A DNA stretch of 64,000 nucleotides from JAAZBG01 sp964390065. Its GTDB lineage: Bacteria > Fibrobacterota > Chitinivibrionia > Chitinivibrionales > Chitinispirillaceae. Of the stretch, positions 50,997 through 59,680 are shown one piece after another (positions within the stretch are counted from its first letter, which is position 1; the number at the start of each line of letters is the position of its first letter). The DNA is taken from the NCBI GenBank assembly GCA_964390065.1, contig CAYMGX010000004.1, positions 19,937 through 83,936 on the forward strand. The letters are read 5' to 3'. The position numbers and the translations under genes are program-made. Under the pieces are notes generated by a model. That model was given only the letters and a program-made list of their open reading frames with translations, did no database searches and was not told where the DNA came from.

Positions 50997-53168
50997 TCAG
51001 ATCTCTTTTTTACTGATCCAGACTCGTACAAGCCTCGCTTCATCGTAAGAAACTTCGCCATTAGTAGCCTCTACAATCGGTTTCAGTGCTGATGTTTCAA
51101 GGGTAGTAAACAGTTTCCCGATTAGTTCCTGTTTACTTTTAGCGACAAACGGATCAATCGAGTCGATTTTTTCCTGCTGAATCAGTGATGCAATATGCTC
51201 TGTGATTGTTGATGATGCAAGGGCACGATGCGTGGCAATCTCACTAATTGACAGGCCATCCTGAACAAGCATAAGCGTTTCAAGCACGGTTGGTGATACT
51301 CCTGCCGTCTTTGGCTTTTTTACTGACACAGTCTTTGTTATCCCTTTATACCGGTCTACTGAATCAGGGAATTCACGAACATACGCAACAATGACAGCAA
51401 TAAACCGGTCACCATATCGCTCAAGCTTTACATTTCCGACACCGGTTATCCCAAGAAGCTGCGTGCGATTCTGAGGAAATTTGCGAGCCATATCATAAAG
51501 CGTACTATCGGCAAAAATGACAAACGGAGGTACATTCGCATCCGTTGCAATCGCACGACGCACGGATCGTAAACGTTCAAACAGGGCACTATCATACAGC
51601 GCCTGCTGACTTGCAGTAACCCGTTGCGGCTGCACGACACTACGCCTGACCACGGTTACTTTTTTGCCTTTAAACAATACCTCTTTTGCATCATCGGTCA
51701 GAACCAGTACCGGATATTGTCCTTCTGTCTGACGCACAATGCCTTTCATTTTCAGCGCATCAACAATATCATACCAGTCTTTTTTTGATTTGTAGTTTCC
51801 GGCTCCGTATGTTTTAAGCTGTTCGTGCCCCTGCGCACGAATCTGTTTTGTATCTGCACCAGTCACAATGTCAACCACATGCACCATACCGAATCGTTCC
51901 CCGCTGCGGGCAATTGCACTCAATATGATTTGTGCATCACGGGTTATATCGACAACCTCCCTGTCTGACAAGCAGACATCACATGCTCCGCAGTTTTCTT
52001 CCGGAAGAGCCTCTCCGAAATGGGCAAGAATCGATTTCCGTCGGCAGCTCTGTACCGATGCATATGCTGCCATCTTATCAAGTGAACGATACGCCTGTCT
52101 TTTTACAAAATCATTTTCTATTCTGTCGATAAAATAGGTCATTTTCGGAATATCACCACGCGAATAGAGCAGTATGCATTTTGCCGCTTCACCATCACGC
52201 CCCGCCCGACCACTTTCCTGATAGTAGTTTTCCATTGTTTTAGGAAGATCACCGTGTATAACAAAGCGTACATTTGATTTGTCAATACCCATTCCAAATG
52301 CGATTGTCGCAACGATAACATTAACATGATCTTTACTGAATGCATCCTGATTCTGCTCTCTCACCTTGTCATCAAGGCCCGCGTGATACGGGAGCGCTTT
52401 TATTCCATTTACACAAAGAAATGATGCAGTTTCTTCAACAGCTGCCCTGGTAGTCCTGTAAACAACGCCCGATTCATCAGGAAAACGCTTTATATGTTCA
52501 AGAATCTGCTCATCATCATCCACCTTATCAATTACTTCATAGAAAAGGTTCTTACGGTTAAATGACCCCCTGTGTAAAAACGGGTTCCTTAAACCAATGC
52601 GTTTAATAATATCCTGCTGAATAGTGTCTGTAGCCGTTGCGGTAAACGCAGCAACCGGAATATTCGGGAGCAGCTTTACAATTTCAGATAAATTGAGATA
52701 ATCAGGCCGGAAATCATGCCCCCACTCACAAATACAATGAGCTTCATCAATAGCAACAAAGGTAAATGGGTAGTGTTGAAGCGATGCTTTAAACTGCTCC
52801 TGTGCAAAGCGTTCAGGGGAAACATATAAAAGATCGAGCTCCCTGTTTACAAGCTTTGCCTGCACAGCAGCCCGTTCGCGTTCAGATTGTGTACTATTAA
52901 TAAAAGCTGCCCGAATCCCGTTTTCCACGGCTGCATCAACCTGATCTTTCATAAGCGCAATAAGCGGACTGATCACCATACAGGTCCCATCAAGCACACA
53001 TGCCGGTAATTGATAGCACAGTGACTTACCACCCCCGGTCGGCATCACCGCAAATACATCTTTTTTCGCAAGAATGGCATCAACAATTGCCTCCTGACCG
53101 GGGCGAAATTCATGAAATCCAAAATAACGCTCCATTGCGTTTTTAAGCTGTACCTTACTAATACTCAT
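50997..53168 (-). CDS. recQ: ATP-dependent DNA helicase RecQ
   Basis: This 723-residue protein has the RecQ helicase core: FRPGQEAIVDAILAKKDVF, the Walker A MPTGGGKSLCYQLPA, the DEAH box AIDEAHCICEWGHDFRPDY, the motif SATD-like AFTATAT and QESGRAGRDGE. The zinc cysteines (CRRKSILAHFG, ENCGACDVC) and winged-helix RQC domain follow. An HRDC domain is at about residues 525-600 (FERLRSVRRAIATDANVPPF). An HTH_40-type helix-turn-helix closes the protein (LVQDGLSISEIATHRALAS). It works in recombinational repair and stalled-fork processing. Confidence 0.96.
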   Translation of the reverse strand: MSISKVQLKNAMERYFGFHEFRPGQEAIVDAILAKKDVFAVMPTGGGKSLCYQLPACVLDGTCMVISPLIALMKDQVDAAVENGIRAAFINSTQSERERAAVQAKLVNRELDLLYVSPERFAQEQFKASLQHYPFTFVAIDEAHCICEWGHDFRPDYLNLSEIVKLLPNIPVAAFTATATDTIQQDIIKRIGLRNPFLHRGSFNRKNLFYEVIDKVDDDEQILEHIKRFPDESGVVYRTTRAAVEETASFLCVNGIKALPYHAGLDDKVREQNQDAFSKDHVNVIVATIAFGMGIDKSNVRFVIHGDLPKTMENYYQESGRAGRDGEAAKCILLYSRGDIPKMTYFIDRIENDFVKRQAYRSLDKMAAYASVQSCRRKSILAHFGEALPEENCGACDVCLSDREVVDITRDAQIILSAIARSGERFGMVHVVDIVTGADTKQIRAQGHEQLKTYGAGNYKSKKDWYDIVDALKMKGIVRQTEGQYPVLVLTDDAKEVLFKGKKVTVVRRSVVQPQRVTASQQALYDSALFERLRSVRRAIATDANVPPFVIFADSTLYDMARKFPQNRTQLLGITGVGNVKLERYGDRFIAVIVAYVREFPDSVDRYKGITKTVSVKKPKTAGVSPTVLETLMLVQDGLSISEIATHRALASSTITEHIASLIQQEKIDSIDPFVAKSKQELIGKLFTTLETSALKPIVEATNGEVSYDEARLVRVWISKKEI

Positions 53169-53258
53169 AGTCTTAACTCAATTGAAAACATGCAACAAAT
53201 TTGGGTTTTTTAAAATCTAATTAATTGCACCACAAAAAGAAAACATTTTCATGTAGGA

Positions 53259-53285
53259 AGTGACATGTGACGAGTGACATGTGAC
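53259..53285. repeat. Short direct repeat AGTGACATGTGAC
   Basis: Two copies of the 13-base unit AGTGACATGTGAC (53259-53271, 53273-53285) lie one base apart in the recQ-SDR spacer, followed by a partial copy. No function is recognised. Confidence 0.6.
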
Positions 53286-53427
53286 ATGCGAATCGTGTAT
53301 CTAAGGATTTACTACATTTATATGAATTATATGTGTAGTACAACGTGGAACCTTATATTTTCAATCAGCATCCCTTAAAAAAACGTTTGTTATATAGGTA
53401 AAAAACATCTTTCCGGGAGAAATACAG

Positions 53428-54426
53428 ATGAAAATTCTATTCATTGGCGGTACCGGTAATATCTCAACCTATTGCGTTGAGCAGGCAGTTAACGACGGGC
53501 ACCAGGTGTATGTTGTCAACAGGGGAAAACGCAACACGAAGCTCCCGCCGCAAGTAACGACACTAACCTGCGATATTCGTAATGAACAGGAAGCCGCAGC
53601 GATCCTTGAGGGGATTTACTTTGATGTTGTCGCTGATTTTGTTGCATTTGTCAGGGAACATATCGAAGAGGATTTGCGCCTTTTCAGCGGCAAATGCGGT
53701 CAGTTTATTTTTATATCAACAGCAACCGTTTACAATAAACCCCCGACTTCATTTCCTGTAACAGAATCCACCCCTTTAAAAAATCCATACTGGAAATACT
53801 CACGCGATAAAATAGTTTGTGAAGAATTACTGATGAATGCGTACCGTGAACAGGGTTTCCCTGTGACCATACTACGTCCATCACATACCTATGGTAAAAC
53901 CATGATTCCCGGTATTTTCGGACATGGGGACTTCACCGAGATTGCCCGTATTAAAGCAGGAAAGAAAGTAATTGTACAGGGTGATGGTCAGACGCTCTGG
54001 ACATTGACACATGCGTCTGATTTCGCAAAGGGTTTTGCCGGCTTGTGTGGTAATTTTGCGGCTATCGGCGAGTCGTTTCACATTACATCCGATGAACACC
54101 TGACATGGGACCGGATTATGCTGATAAAGGCACAGGCTGTCGGATGCAGTGCAGGTATCATACATATCCCGTCAGATTTCATTCACGCAATTGATAGCGA
54201 TACAGGAGTTGGTCTTCTTGGAGATAAGCAGTATAATGCAATCTTTGATAACAGCAAACTTAAAAAGTTTGTACCCGGTTTTCAGGCAACGATGCCATTC
54301 AGTAAAGGATTACAGGACTGCATTGATTACTTTACACAGGATGAATCCCGCTGCAGGGAAAATGATCTCATATCCAGCCTGATCGACAGAATTATCGCCG
54401 CTTATCAGGGGAGGAATGAAGTGTGA
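53428..54426 (+). CDS. NAD(P)-dependent SDR-type epimerase/dehydratase
   Basis: This 332-residue extended SDR has the glycine-rich loop FIGGTGNIS at residues 5-13, then CDIRNEQEA, VADFVAFV, FIFISTATVYN and a YSRDK motif (WKYSRDKIVCEELLM) in the place of YxxxK, so the catalytic Tyr and Lys are present. ILRPSHTYG and THASDFAKGFAGL follow. Substrates are nucleotide sugars or other sugar-like compounds. The RBS is GGGAGA. It is isolated on the plus strand, flanked on both sides by repetitive spacer DNA. Confidence 0.82.
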   Translation: MKILFIGGTGNISTYCVEQAVNDGHQVYVVNRGKRNTKLPPQVTTLTCDIRNEQEAAAILEGIYFDVVADFVAFVREHIEEDLRLFSGKCGQFIFISTATVYNKPPTSFPVTESTPLKNPYWKYSRDKIVCEELLMNAYREQGFPVTILRPSHTYGKTMIPGIFGHGDFTEIARIKAGKKVIVQGDGQTLWTLTHASDFAKGFAGLCGNFAAIGESFHITSDEHLTWDRIMLIKAQAVGCSAGIIHIPSDFIHAIDSDTGVGLLGDKQYNAIFDNSKLKKFVPGFQATMPFSKGLQDCIDYFTQDESRCRENDLISSLIDRIIAAYQGRNEV

Positions 54427-54483
54427 AGTGGGAAGTGGGAAGTAAAGAAGAGAGGAAGGAAGGAAGAGAGGATGATAGTATTT
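54407..54483. repeat. C-free, purine-rich simple repeat tract
   Basis: For 77 bases the plus strand contains no C and few T residues. It begins in the last six codons of the SDR gene and includes repeats of GTGGGAA and GGAA. It can vary in length by slippage. Confidence 0.65.
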
Positions 54484-54556
54484 CTGTTTCGAGAAATTTT
54501 TTGCTTTTACAATCAGATCACCGAAAAAAACAATATTGTCCTCAACCAGGTATCCT

Positions 54557-55663
54557 CTATAATCCCGGAGGAGGAAAATACAGGTGCAGCTTTCTGAAAA
54601 GACTTTTATCACCGGACAGGACAATTTCTTTATTAGTCAATTGCTTGAGCGGATCAAGTTCGCGCCGAAGCACACCAACCCAGATATGGCTACTTGACTT
54701 AATAATAACATCCGGTTTATCTGCTGACGTTTCTGTAATTGAACATTTTCCCTTGTCAACAAAAATAGTAAATACCCTGGCAATATCATCAAACTCGAAC
54801 TGAAACGTGGCCTTTAATCCTTTGGTTGCAACCGGATCAATACTTCTTGCCATCTCGTGCATAAGTATCCACGGATCTCTGTTGGTGAGCTCCATGGCTT
54901 CATCAATTGACCCGCCCCTTTTTGAAACGTCTGATGCATAGTGCCAGTAAATATTTGAATACTTTTCGAAATAGTCAATATCGGGAGCAAGCTGTAACGC
55001 AGCCTTTTCAGATATCTCTTTACTTATGCATCCGGTTCCTGCGAATTCTGCCCCAGCCTGAAAAAATGCGTGCTCAATATTTTTTATGGTCTTTGGCTTT
55101 GTTCCTGCAAATTGCAGAATGTAGGATTCTGTTCTGACCAGTGCACCCCCAAATTTCATTCCGAATCCTTCTGCGTAGGATTCAAGTGTTTTAACCGCAC
55201 CTGCAGCATGAGATGAAGATTTCAGGCCGCCTATCAGTAATACCGCCATACTTGATGGTTTACATTCAGGATAACGGAGTTTATTCAGTTCAATATTTCT
55301 GTTATTAAGGACAATACCCGGAGCAAGAAGCGGAAAAGTCCTTTCGAGAAACATTTTGCAGTAACTGCTTACACCAAACGCATACAGTGGCGTTGCAACT
55401 ACCATCAGGTCTGCTGTTTTGAAGTGATCAATTATTGACGTCATTGAATCATGCTGAACACATGTTCCCGGAGTATTTGTCCAGCAATGGTAGCATCCAA
55501 GGCATGGAGATAACGTTACTTTTGTAAGATCAATATCAATAACGTCAACTAATTCCTCAGCTCCATTAATAAAAAGGTTGAACAGCTTTTCAGAAAACCC
55601 GGTCTTTCGCGGGTTTGCACGAAGAAAAAGCAGCTTCTTTTTTCTCATAGACGTCAATTCCAC
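54557..55663 (-). CDS. Flavodoxin-like FMN reductase fused to SCP2 sterol-carrier-like domain
   Basis: The protein has 368 residues. Residues about 5-220 are a NADPH-dependent FMN reductase/iron-sulfur flavoprotein fold: LFLRANPRKTGFSEKLF binds FMN phosphate, and CLGCYHCWTNTPGTC carries the Cys residues typical of that group, followed by VVATPLYAFGVSSYCKMFLE. Residues about 275-368 resemble an SCP2 domain (ATFQFEFDDIARVFTIFV, KPDVIIKSSSHIWVGV, LSGDKSLFRKLHL), which binds hydrophobic ligands. The fusion suggests reduction of a lipid-like or quinone-like substrate. The start is GTG at 55663; an ATG at 55648 is the alternative. It is the last gene of a five-gene operon. Confidence 0.72.
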   Translation of the reverse strand: MELTSMRKKKLLFLRANPRKTGFSEKLFNLFINGAEELVDVIDIDLTKVTLSPCLGCYHCWTNTPGTCVQHDSMTSIIDHFKTADLMVVATPLYAFGVSSYCKMFLERTFPLLAPGIVLNNRNIELNKLRYPECKPSSMAVLLIGGLKSSSHAAGAVKTLESYAEGFGMKFGGALVRTESYILQFAGTKPKTIKNIEHAFFQAGAEFAGTGCISKEISEKAALQLAPDIDYFEKYSNIYWHYASDVSKRGGSIDEAMELTNRDPWILMHEMARSIDPVATKGLKATFQFEFDDIARVFTIFVDKGKCSITETSADKPDVIIKSSSHIWVGVLRRELDPLKQLTNKEIVLSGDKSLFRKLHLYFPPPGL

Positions 55664-55665
55664 AA

Positions 55666-56130
55666 CTATAAACCTTCCCTCATCGCAAGTGTCAATGTCC
55701 CTTTTGCAATGACATTTCTACCTGCAATTGCCTCAACTATATAGGAATGAAATGCCCCAAATGATGTATCTTTAGTTGCGGTCATTCTAAGGGTATCACC
55801 GGGGACTGCAGGGTGTGTATATTTCATGTTTGCTGCAGCAAGGAAAAATATCTCCCGTTTTTCTTTACTTTCAGTATCCCCTCTCCTTATTTGTTTTGAA
55901 AATCCCCAAAGTAAACCACTGGTCTGTGCGAGTGCATCGGTAACAAGTACACCGGGCATAATTGGCTTTCCCGGAAAGTGACCGGCGAAATACGGCTCGG
56001 ATTCAAACAGCAACCGTTCAGTAACAATCGTTTTATCAGGCACCATCTTTATCACCTTGTCAACAAAAAGGAATGGGGGACGATGAGGCAGTATTTCACA
56101 GATTTCATCAAGAGAGAATTGATAACTCAT
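55666..56130 (-). CDS. FabZ-like 3-hydroxyacyl-ACP dehydratase (hot-dog fold)
   Basis: The ATG at 56130 is preceded by AAGGAGC, giving 154 residues. The hot-dog fold has the catalytic His16 in LPHRPPFLFVD and the central PYFAGHFPGKPIMPGVL. In the helix the usual catalytic Glu is Asp65 (VTDALAQTSG), so the acid is shorter, as in FabA. Four residues on either side keep the FabZ pattern. The gene sits between a PlsC-like acyltransferase and a flavoprotein, so a special acyl chain rather than the general fatty-acid pool is possible. Confidence 0.78.
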   Translation of the reverse strand: MSYQFSLDEICEILPHRPPFLFVDKVIKMVPDKTIVTERLLFESEPYFAGHFPGKPIMPGVLVTDALAQTSGLLWGFSKQIRRGDTESKEKREIFFLAAANMKYTHPAVPGDTLRMTATKDTSFGAFHSYIVEAIAGRNVIAKGTLTLAMREGL

Positions 56131-56140
56131 ACAAAGCTCC

Positions 56141-56959
56141 TTACAGGTGTTCCCAATAAGTATCTTTATCAAGATCCAGAACCTGATCCGACATTATTTT
56201 TCTTACCCGGTTTGCAAACTCTGATGCCCGTTCACCATCTTTCGGATGCTGAGCCTCCAGTGCCCTCACTGTAAGTTTTATTGTTTCAGGAGGGAAATAA
56301 CTGTCAGGAATTTTTGCCATTAACGGATAATCAGTATGTACAATTACCGGTACAACAGGTACATGTGCTTCAATTGACAATCTAAATGCAATGTCCTTGA
56401 ACTGAAGCATCCGGGAAGAACGTGACCGGCTCCCCTCGGGAAACACCAGTAAATTACTGCCACCGGCAATTATTTCCTTGCAACGGGTCAGAGCGACAGA
56501 AAGAGAATCAAGTGATGATGGATTCACACTAATGAAACTTGAGTACTTTACAAGAATTGAAAACAAGGGATTTCGTAAATACAAGGACTTCATGATTACA
56601 CCGGCATTTCTTAAACGGGCCATAATTATTGGTCCGTCAAGTTGACTTCGGTGATTAGCCACATATATTACCGGTTTATCAAATAACCCTGGTGCAGGTA
56701 CGGAATCCTCAGCAATTTTGTAAACACCCAGTAACGGCAGATAAATACGCGTTAAAAAAAAGTTGAAATGATTTATAAAACTACCAAAAAGATATCTCCT
56801 CAATGGCGGTACAAGCAGTACAGGAGCAGATAGCACTGCAAGTAACAGCAGAAATGCACCTATTCCCATAAAGTAAAATGCATATCCGGCAAAGGGAAAT
56901 AAATAATGAAAAAAAGACCGTTTCCTGTAAAGCTCTGAAAAATACTCTCTGGTCTTCAT
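56141..56959 (-). CDS. PlsC-like 1-acyl-sn-glycerol-3-phosphate acyltransferase
   Basis: This 272-residue enzyme has an N-terminal membrane helix (about residues 22-52), the HX4D catalytic motif in ANHRSQLDGP (His103, Asp108) and the substrate motif FPEGSRSRS (173-181). It acylates lysophosphatidate or a related acceptor. The start overlaps rfbC by four bases, and the end is ten bases ahead of the FabZ-like gene, so it is within the operon. Confidence 0.87.
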   Translation of the reverse strand: MKTREYFSELYRKRSFFHYLFPFAGYAFYFMGIGAFLLLLAVLSAPVLLVPPLRRYLFGSFINHFNFFLTRIYLPLLGVYKIAEDSVPAPGLFDKPVIYVANHRSQLDGPIIMARLRNAGVIMKSLYLRNPLFSILVKYSSFISVNPSSLDSLSVALTRCKEIIAGGSNLLVFPEGSRSRSSRMLQFKDIAFRLSIEAHVPVVPVIVHTDYPLMAKIPDSYFPPETIKLTVRALEAQHPKDGERASEFANRVRKIMSDQVLDLDKDTYWEHL

Positions 56960-57504
56960 GCAAACGGAGATTCTACATCGCTTATACGTGGCAGTTTTTC
57001 ATCCTTGGCTGACAGTACCGGATTTGTTACCGGCCACTCGATTGCAAGTTCCGGATCATTCCATCGAATACCGCTATCCGATTCCGGAGCGTAAAACCTG
57101 TCAACTTTATACTGAACTTCGGTATTTGGAACAAGCGTGCAGAAACCATGAGCAAACCCTGCCGGTACATATAAGATATGGAAATTGGAATCGGTAAGTT
57201 CAAACGAACGCCACTGTTTAAATGTGGGTGATGATTTCCTCATATCCACAACGACATCAAGAATTGATCCTTTTGTAACCCTTATGAGCTTTGTCTGAGC
57301 ATGAGGCGGCTTCTGAAAATGTAACCCTCTCAGGACACCTGCATTAACCGACATTGAGTGGTTATCCTGAATAAATCTGCAGTTAATTCCATTGTTCTCA
57401 AATGCACGTTCCGAGTAGGATTCAACAAAAAAACCCCTATGATCCTTGTGAACAACAGGTTTAATTAAAAAAACGCCACTAAGATCTGATGCGATAAATT
57501 CCAT
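56956..57504 (-). CDS. rfbC: dTDP-4-dehydrorhamnose 3,5-epimerase
   Basis: This 182-residue cupin has VVHKDHRGFFVESYSE, IQDNHSMSVNAGVLRGLHFQ, KLIRVTKGSILDVVVDMR and YVPAGFAHGFC, the family signature with the catalytic His. It acts in dTDP-L-rhamnose synthesis. It starts two bases after rfbA. rfbB and rfbD are not in the window. Confidence 0.96.
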   Translation of the reverse strand: MEFIASDLSGVFLIKPVVHKDHRGFFVESYSERAFENNGINCRFIQDNHSMSVNAGVLRGLHFQKPPHAQTKLIRVTKGSILDVVVDMRKSSPTFKQWRSFELTDSNFHILYVPAGFAHGFCTLVPNTEVQYKVDRFYAPESDSGIRWNDPELAIEWPVTNPVLSAKDEKLPRISDVESPFA

Positions 57505-57506
57505 AA

Positions 57507-58385
57507 TTAATAATCCCTGTTCTTTGTCAAATCAATCAAGTATTTCCCGTACTCATTTTTAGCCATAGGTTTGGCAAGTTCAAGCAGCTGCTCTGATGAG
57601 ATATTCCCTTGACGATATGAAATTTCCTCAGGTGATGCCACTTTGAAACCCTGACGCGACTGGATTGCTTCTACGAAATTTGATGCCTGCAGCATTGATT
57701 CATGTGTTCCTGTGTCAAGCCAGGCAATACCACGTCCAAGAGTAACAACATTAAGTTGATTCTTTTCAAGATAGATCCTGTTCAGATCCGTAATTTCAAG
57801 CTCACCACGACTTGACGGTTTAAGATTAATGGCGTAATCAATAACCTCTTTATCGTAAAAATAAAGACCGGTTACCGCAAAGTTTGATTTTGGACTTTTT
57901 GGTTTTTCCTCCAGACTCAGCGCTTTTCCATTGGAGTCAATTTCCACAACGCCATACCGTTCCGGGTCTGTCACTCTGTAGGCGAACACTGTTGCACCAT
58001 CATTTCGGGCAACAGCCATCTTTAAATTGTCAACCAATCCGTGACCCCAGAATATATTATCACCAAGAATTAGCGCACACCGGTCATCACCGATAAACTC
58101 TTTACCTATAATAAACGCCTGCGCAAGCCCTTCCGGTTTTGGCTGAATAGCATACGATAGCTGAATACCCCACTGATTACCATTGCCCAGCAGCCGTTTG
58201 AACTGTATCTGATCCTCTGGAGTGGTGATAATCAGAATGTCCTTTATGCCAGACAGCATTAATATTGACAATGGATAATAAATCATCGGTTTATCATACA
58301 CGGGCATCAGTTGTTTACTTACAGCAATTGTTACGGGATAAAGCCGTGTGCCCGACCCTCCGGCCAGAATAATTCCTTTTACCAT
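57507..58385 (-). CDS. rfbA: Glucose-1-phosphate thymidylyltransferase
   Basis: This 292-residue enzyme has the nucleotidyl-transfer loop LAGGSGTRLYPVTIAVSKQ, YDKPMIYYPLS, LILGDNIFWGHG and GLYFYDKEV, as in RmlA. It makes dTDP-glucose from glucose-1-phosphate and dTTP. It is the first gene of the operon rfbA-rfbC-plsC-fabZ-flavoprotein. Confidence 0.97.
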   Translation of the reverse strand: MVKGIILAGGSGTRLYPVTIAVSKQLMPVYDKPMIYYPLSILMLSGIKDILIITTPEDQIQFKRLLGNGNQWGIQLSYAIQPKPEGLAQAFIIGKEFIGDDRCALILGDNIFWGHGLVDNLKMAVARNDGATVFAYRVTDPERYGVVEIDSNGKALSLEEKPKSPKSNFAVTGLYFYDKEVIDYAINLKPSSRGELEITDLNRIYLEKNQLNVVTLGRGIAWLDTGTHESMLQASNFVEAIQSRQGFKVASPEEISYRQGNISSEQLLELAKPMAKNEYGKYLIDLTKNRDY

Positions 58386-58575
58386 ATATTACCTCTCTGC
58401 TGCGCATTAGCGTGCATATCACAATACCAAATGATATATGTTGTGTATACACCGGTTCTTTTTTTTAACTCCATAATATAGTTTCTGTACATGAAGGAAT
58501 GATGTATTTATAAACTGCAACGATCTCCTGTTACGTTGCACAACTCAGGTAATTTACTATTCTTACGGGTGTCAG

Positions 58576-59484
58576 ATGAACGAATTGCATGCAACGACTG
58601 AACGTTTCCTTGAGTATCTTAAAAAGGAAAAAAACTTCTCTGATCATTCAATTAAGGCATACGCAATTGATCTGCGGCAGCTAAGCGACTATTGTACGGA
58701 AAAAAAGATCGATCCGGATGTTACGTCTGTTATGAAAAAACCGGTATTACGTGGTTTTATAATGAGATTATCTGCTGATCAGAAAAAATCGCGATCAATT
58801 GCCCGGAAAATTGCCTGTTTGAAATCATTTGCCAAATATTGTGTTAAGCAGAAGATACTTGCAGTAAATATGGTAAAAGTGCTTGCCGCGCCAAAACTCG
58901 ACAAGCCGCTACCCGTTTTTCTAACTAAAAATCAGGCAGAACATCTTCAGCCCAAAGCAGAGAACACGCTGGAATCAACCCGTAATGATACAATCATCGA
59001 GTTTTTTTACGGCTGCGGTATACGTCTGAGTGAACTACAGGGGCTCAATCTTAATGATATCAATACACGCAACCTGACAATCAGGGTATTTGGCAAAGGA
59101 CGCAAGGAGCGAATTGTCCCAATAACCAAAGATGCGATTACTGCGATGGAGCGTTACCGGTCACACTGCAGAAATGCAGGTGAACTAAACCCTGCTCTAT
59201 TTGTAAACGTACAGGGAGAGCGTTTATCGGTCCGTCAGATATCACGAATTGTAAACAAAAGGCTCTCGGAAGTCAGTCAGCAGAAAAAACGCAGCCCACA
59301 TGTTTTACGCCACTCATTTGCCACACATCTTCTTGACGAAGGTGCGGATATCCGGGCAGTTAAGGAACTGCTTGGCCATTCATCGTTGAGTACAACACAG
59401 ATCTATACACACATCTCCAAAGAACACATTTCAAAGGTCTACAAACAGGCTCACCCAAGAGCGATAAGAACAGACACCGATTGA
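58576..59484 (+). CDS. Tyrosine recombinase XerC/XerD-type
   Basis: This 302-residue protein has an N-terminal SAM-like core-binding domain (FLEYLKKEKNFSDHSIKAY) and a catalytic domain with Arg150 (YGCGIRLSELQGL), the Lys in FGKGRKERIVPI, His-x-x-Arg in PHVLRHSFATHLL, His in LLGHSSLSTTQIY and the nucleophile Tyr277 (YTHIS). Length is normal. It is the candidate chromosome-dimer resolvase. Since the window also has another such enzyme, XerC versus XerD is left open. Confidence 0.9.
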   Translation: MNELHATTERFLEYLKKEKNFSDHSIKAYAIDLRQLSDYCTEKKIDPDVTSVMKKPVLRGFIMRLSADQKKSRSIARKIACLKSFAKYCVKQKILAVNMVKVLAAPKLDKPLPVFLTKNQAEHLQPKAENTLESTRNDTIIEFFYGCGIRLSELQGLNLNDINTRNLTIRVFGKGRKERIVPITKDAITAMERYRSHCRNAGELNPALFVNVQGERLSVRQISRIVNKRLSEVSQQKKRSPHVLRHSFATHLLDEGADIRAVKELLGHSSLSTTQIYTHISKEHISKVYKQAHPRAIRTDTD

Positions 59485-59680
59485 ACTTACAGACACCATA
59501 ATATTACTAATCCAGAGAGAATAATCTGTTTTTCTAAAGTGATGTGACCTGTATACTCCTTGTGGAAAATATGGGAAATCTTACATAAGTATTTGACATG
59601 TGCAGCGTTGTATCATGCAACCATTTGACATCAGATAGATAAAACAATTCCAGTTGGTCCCTCCACAGTAAGGAACAATC

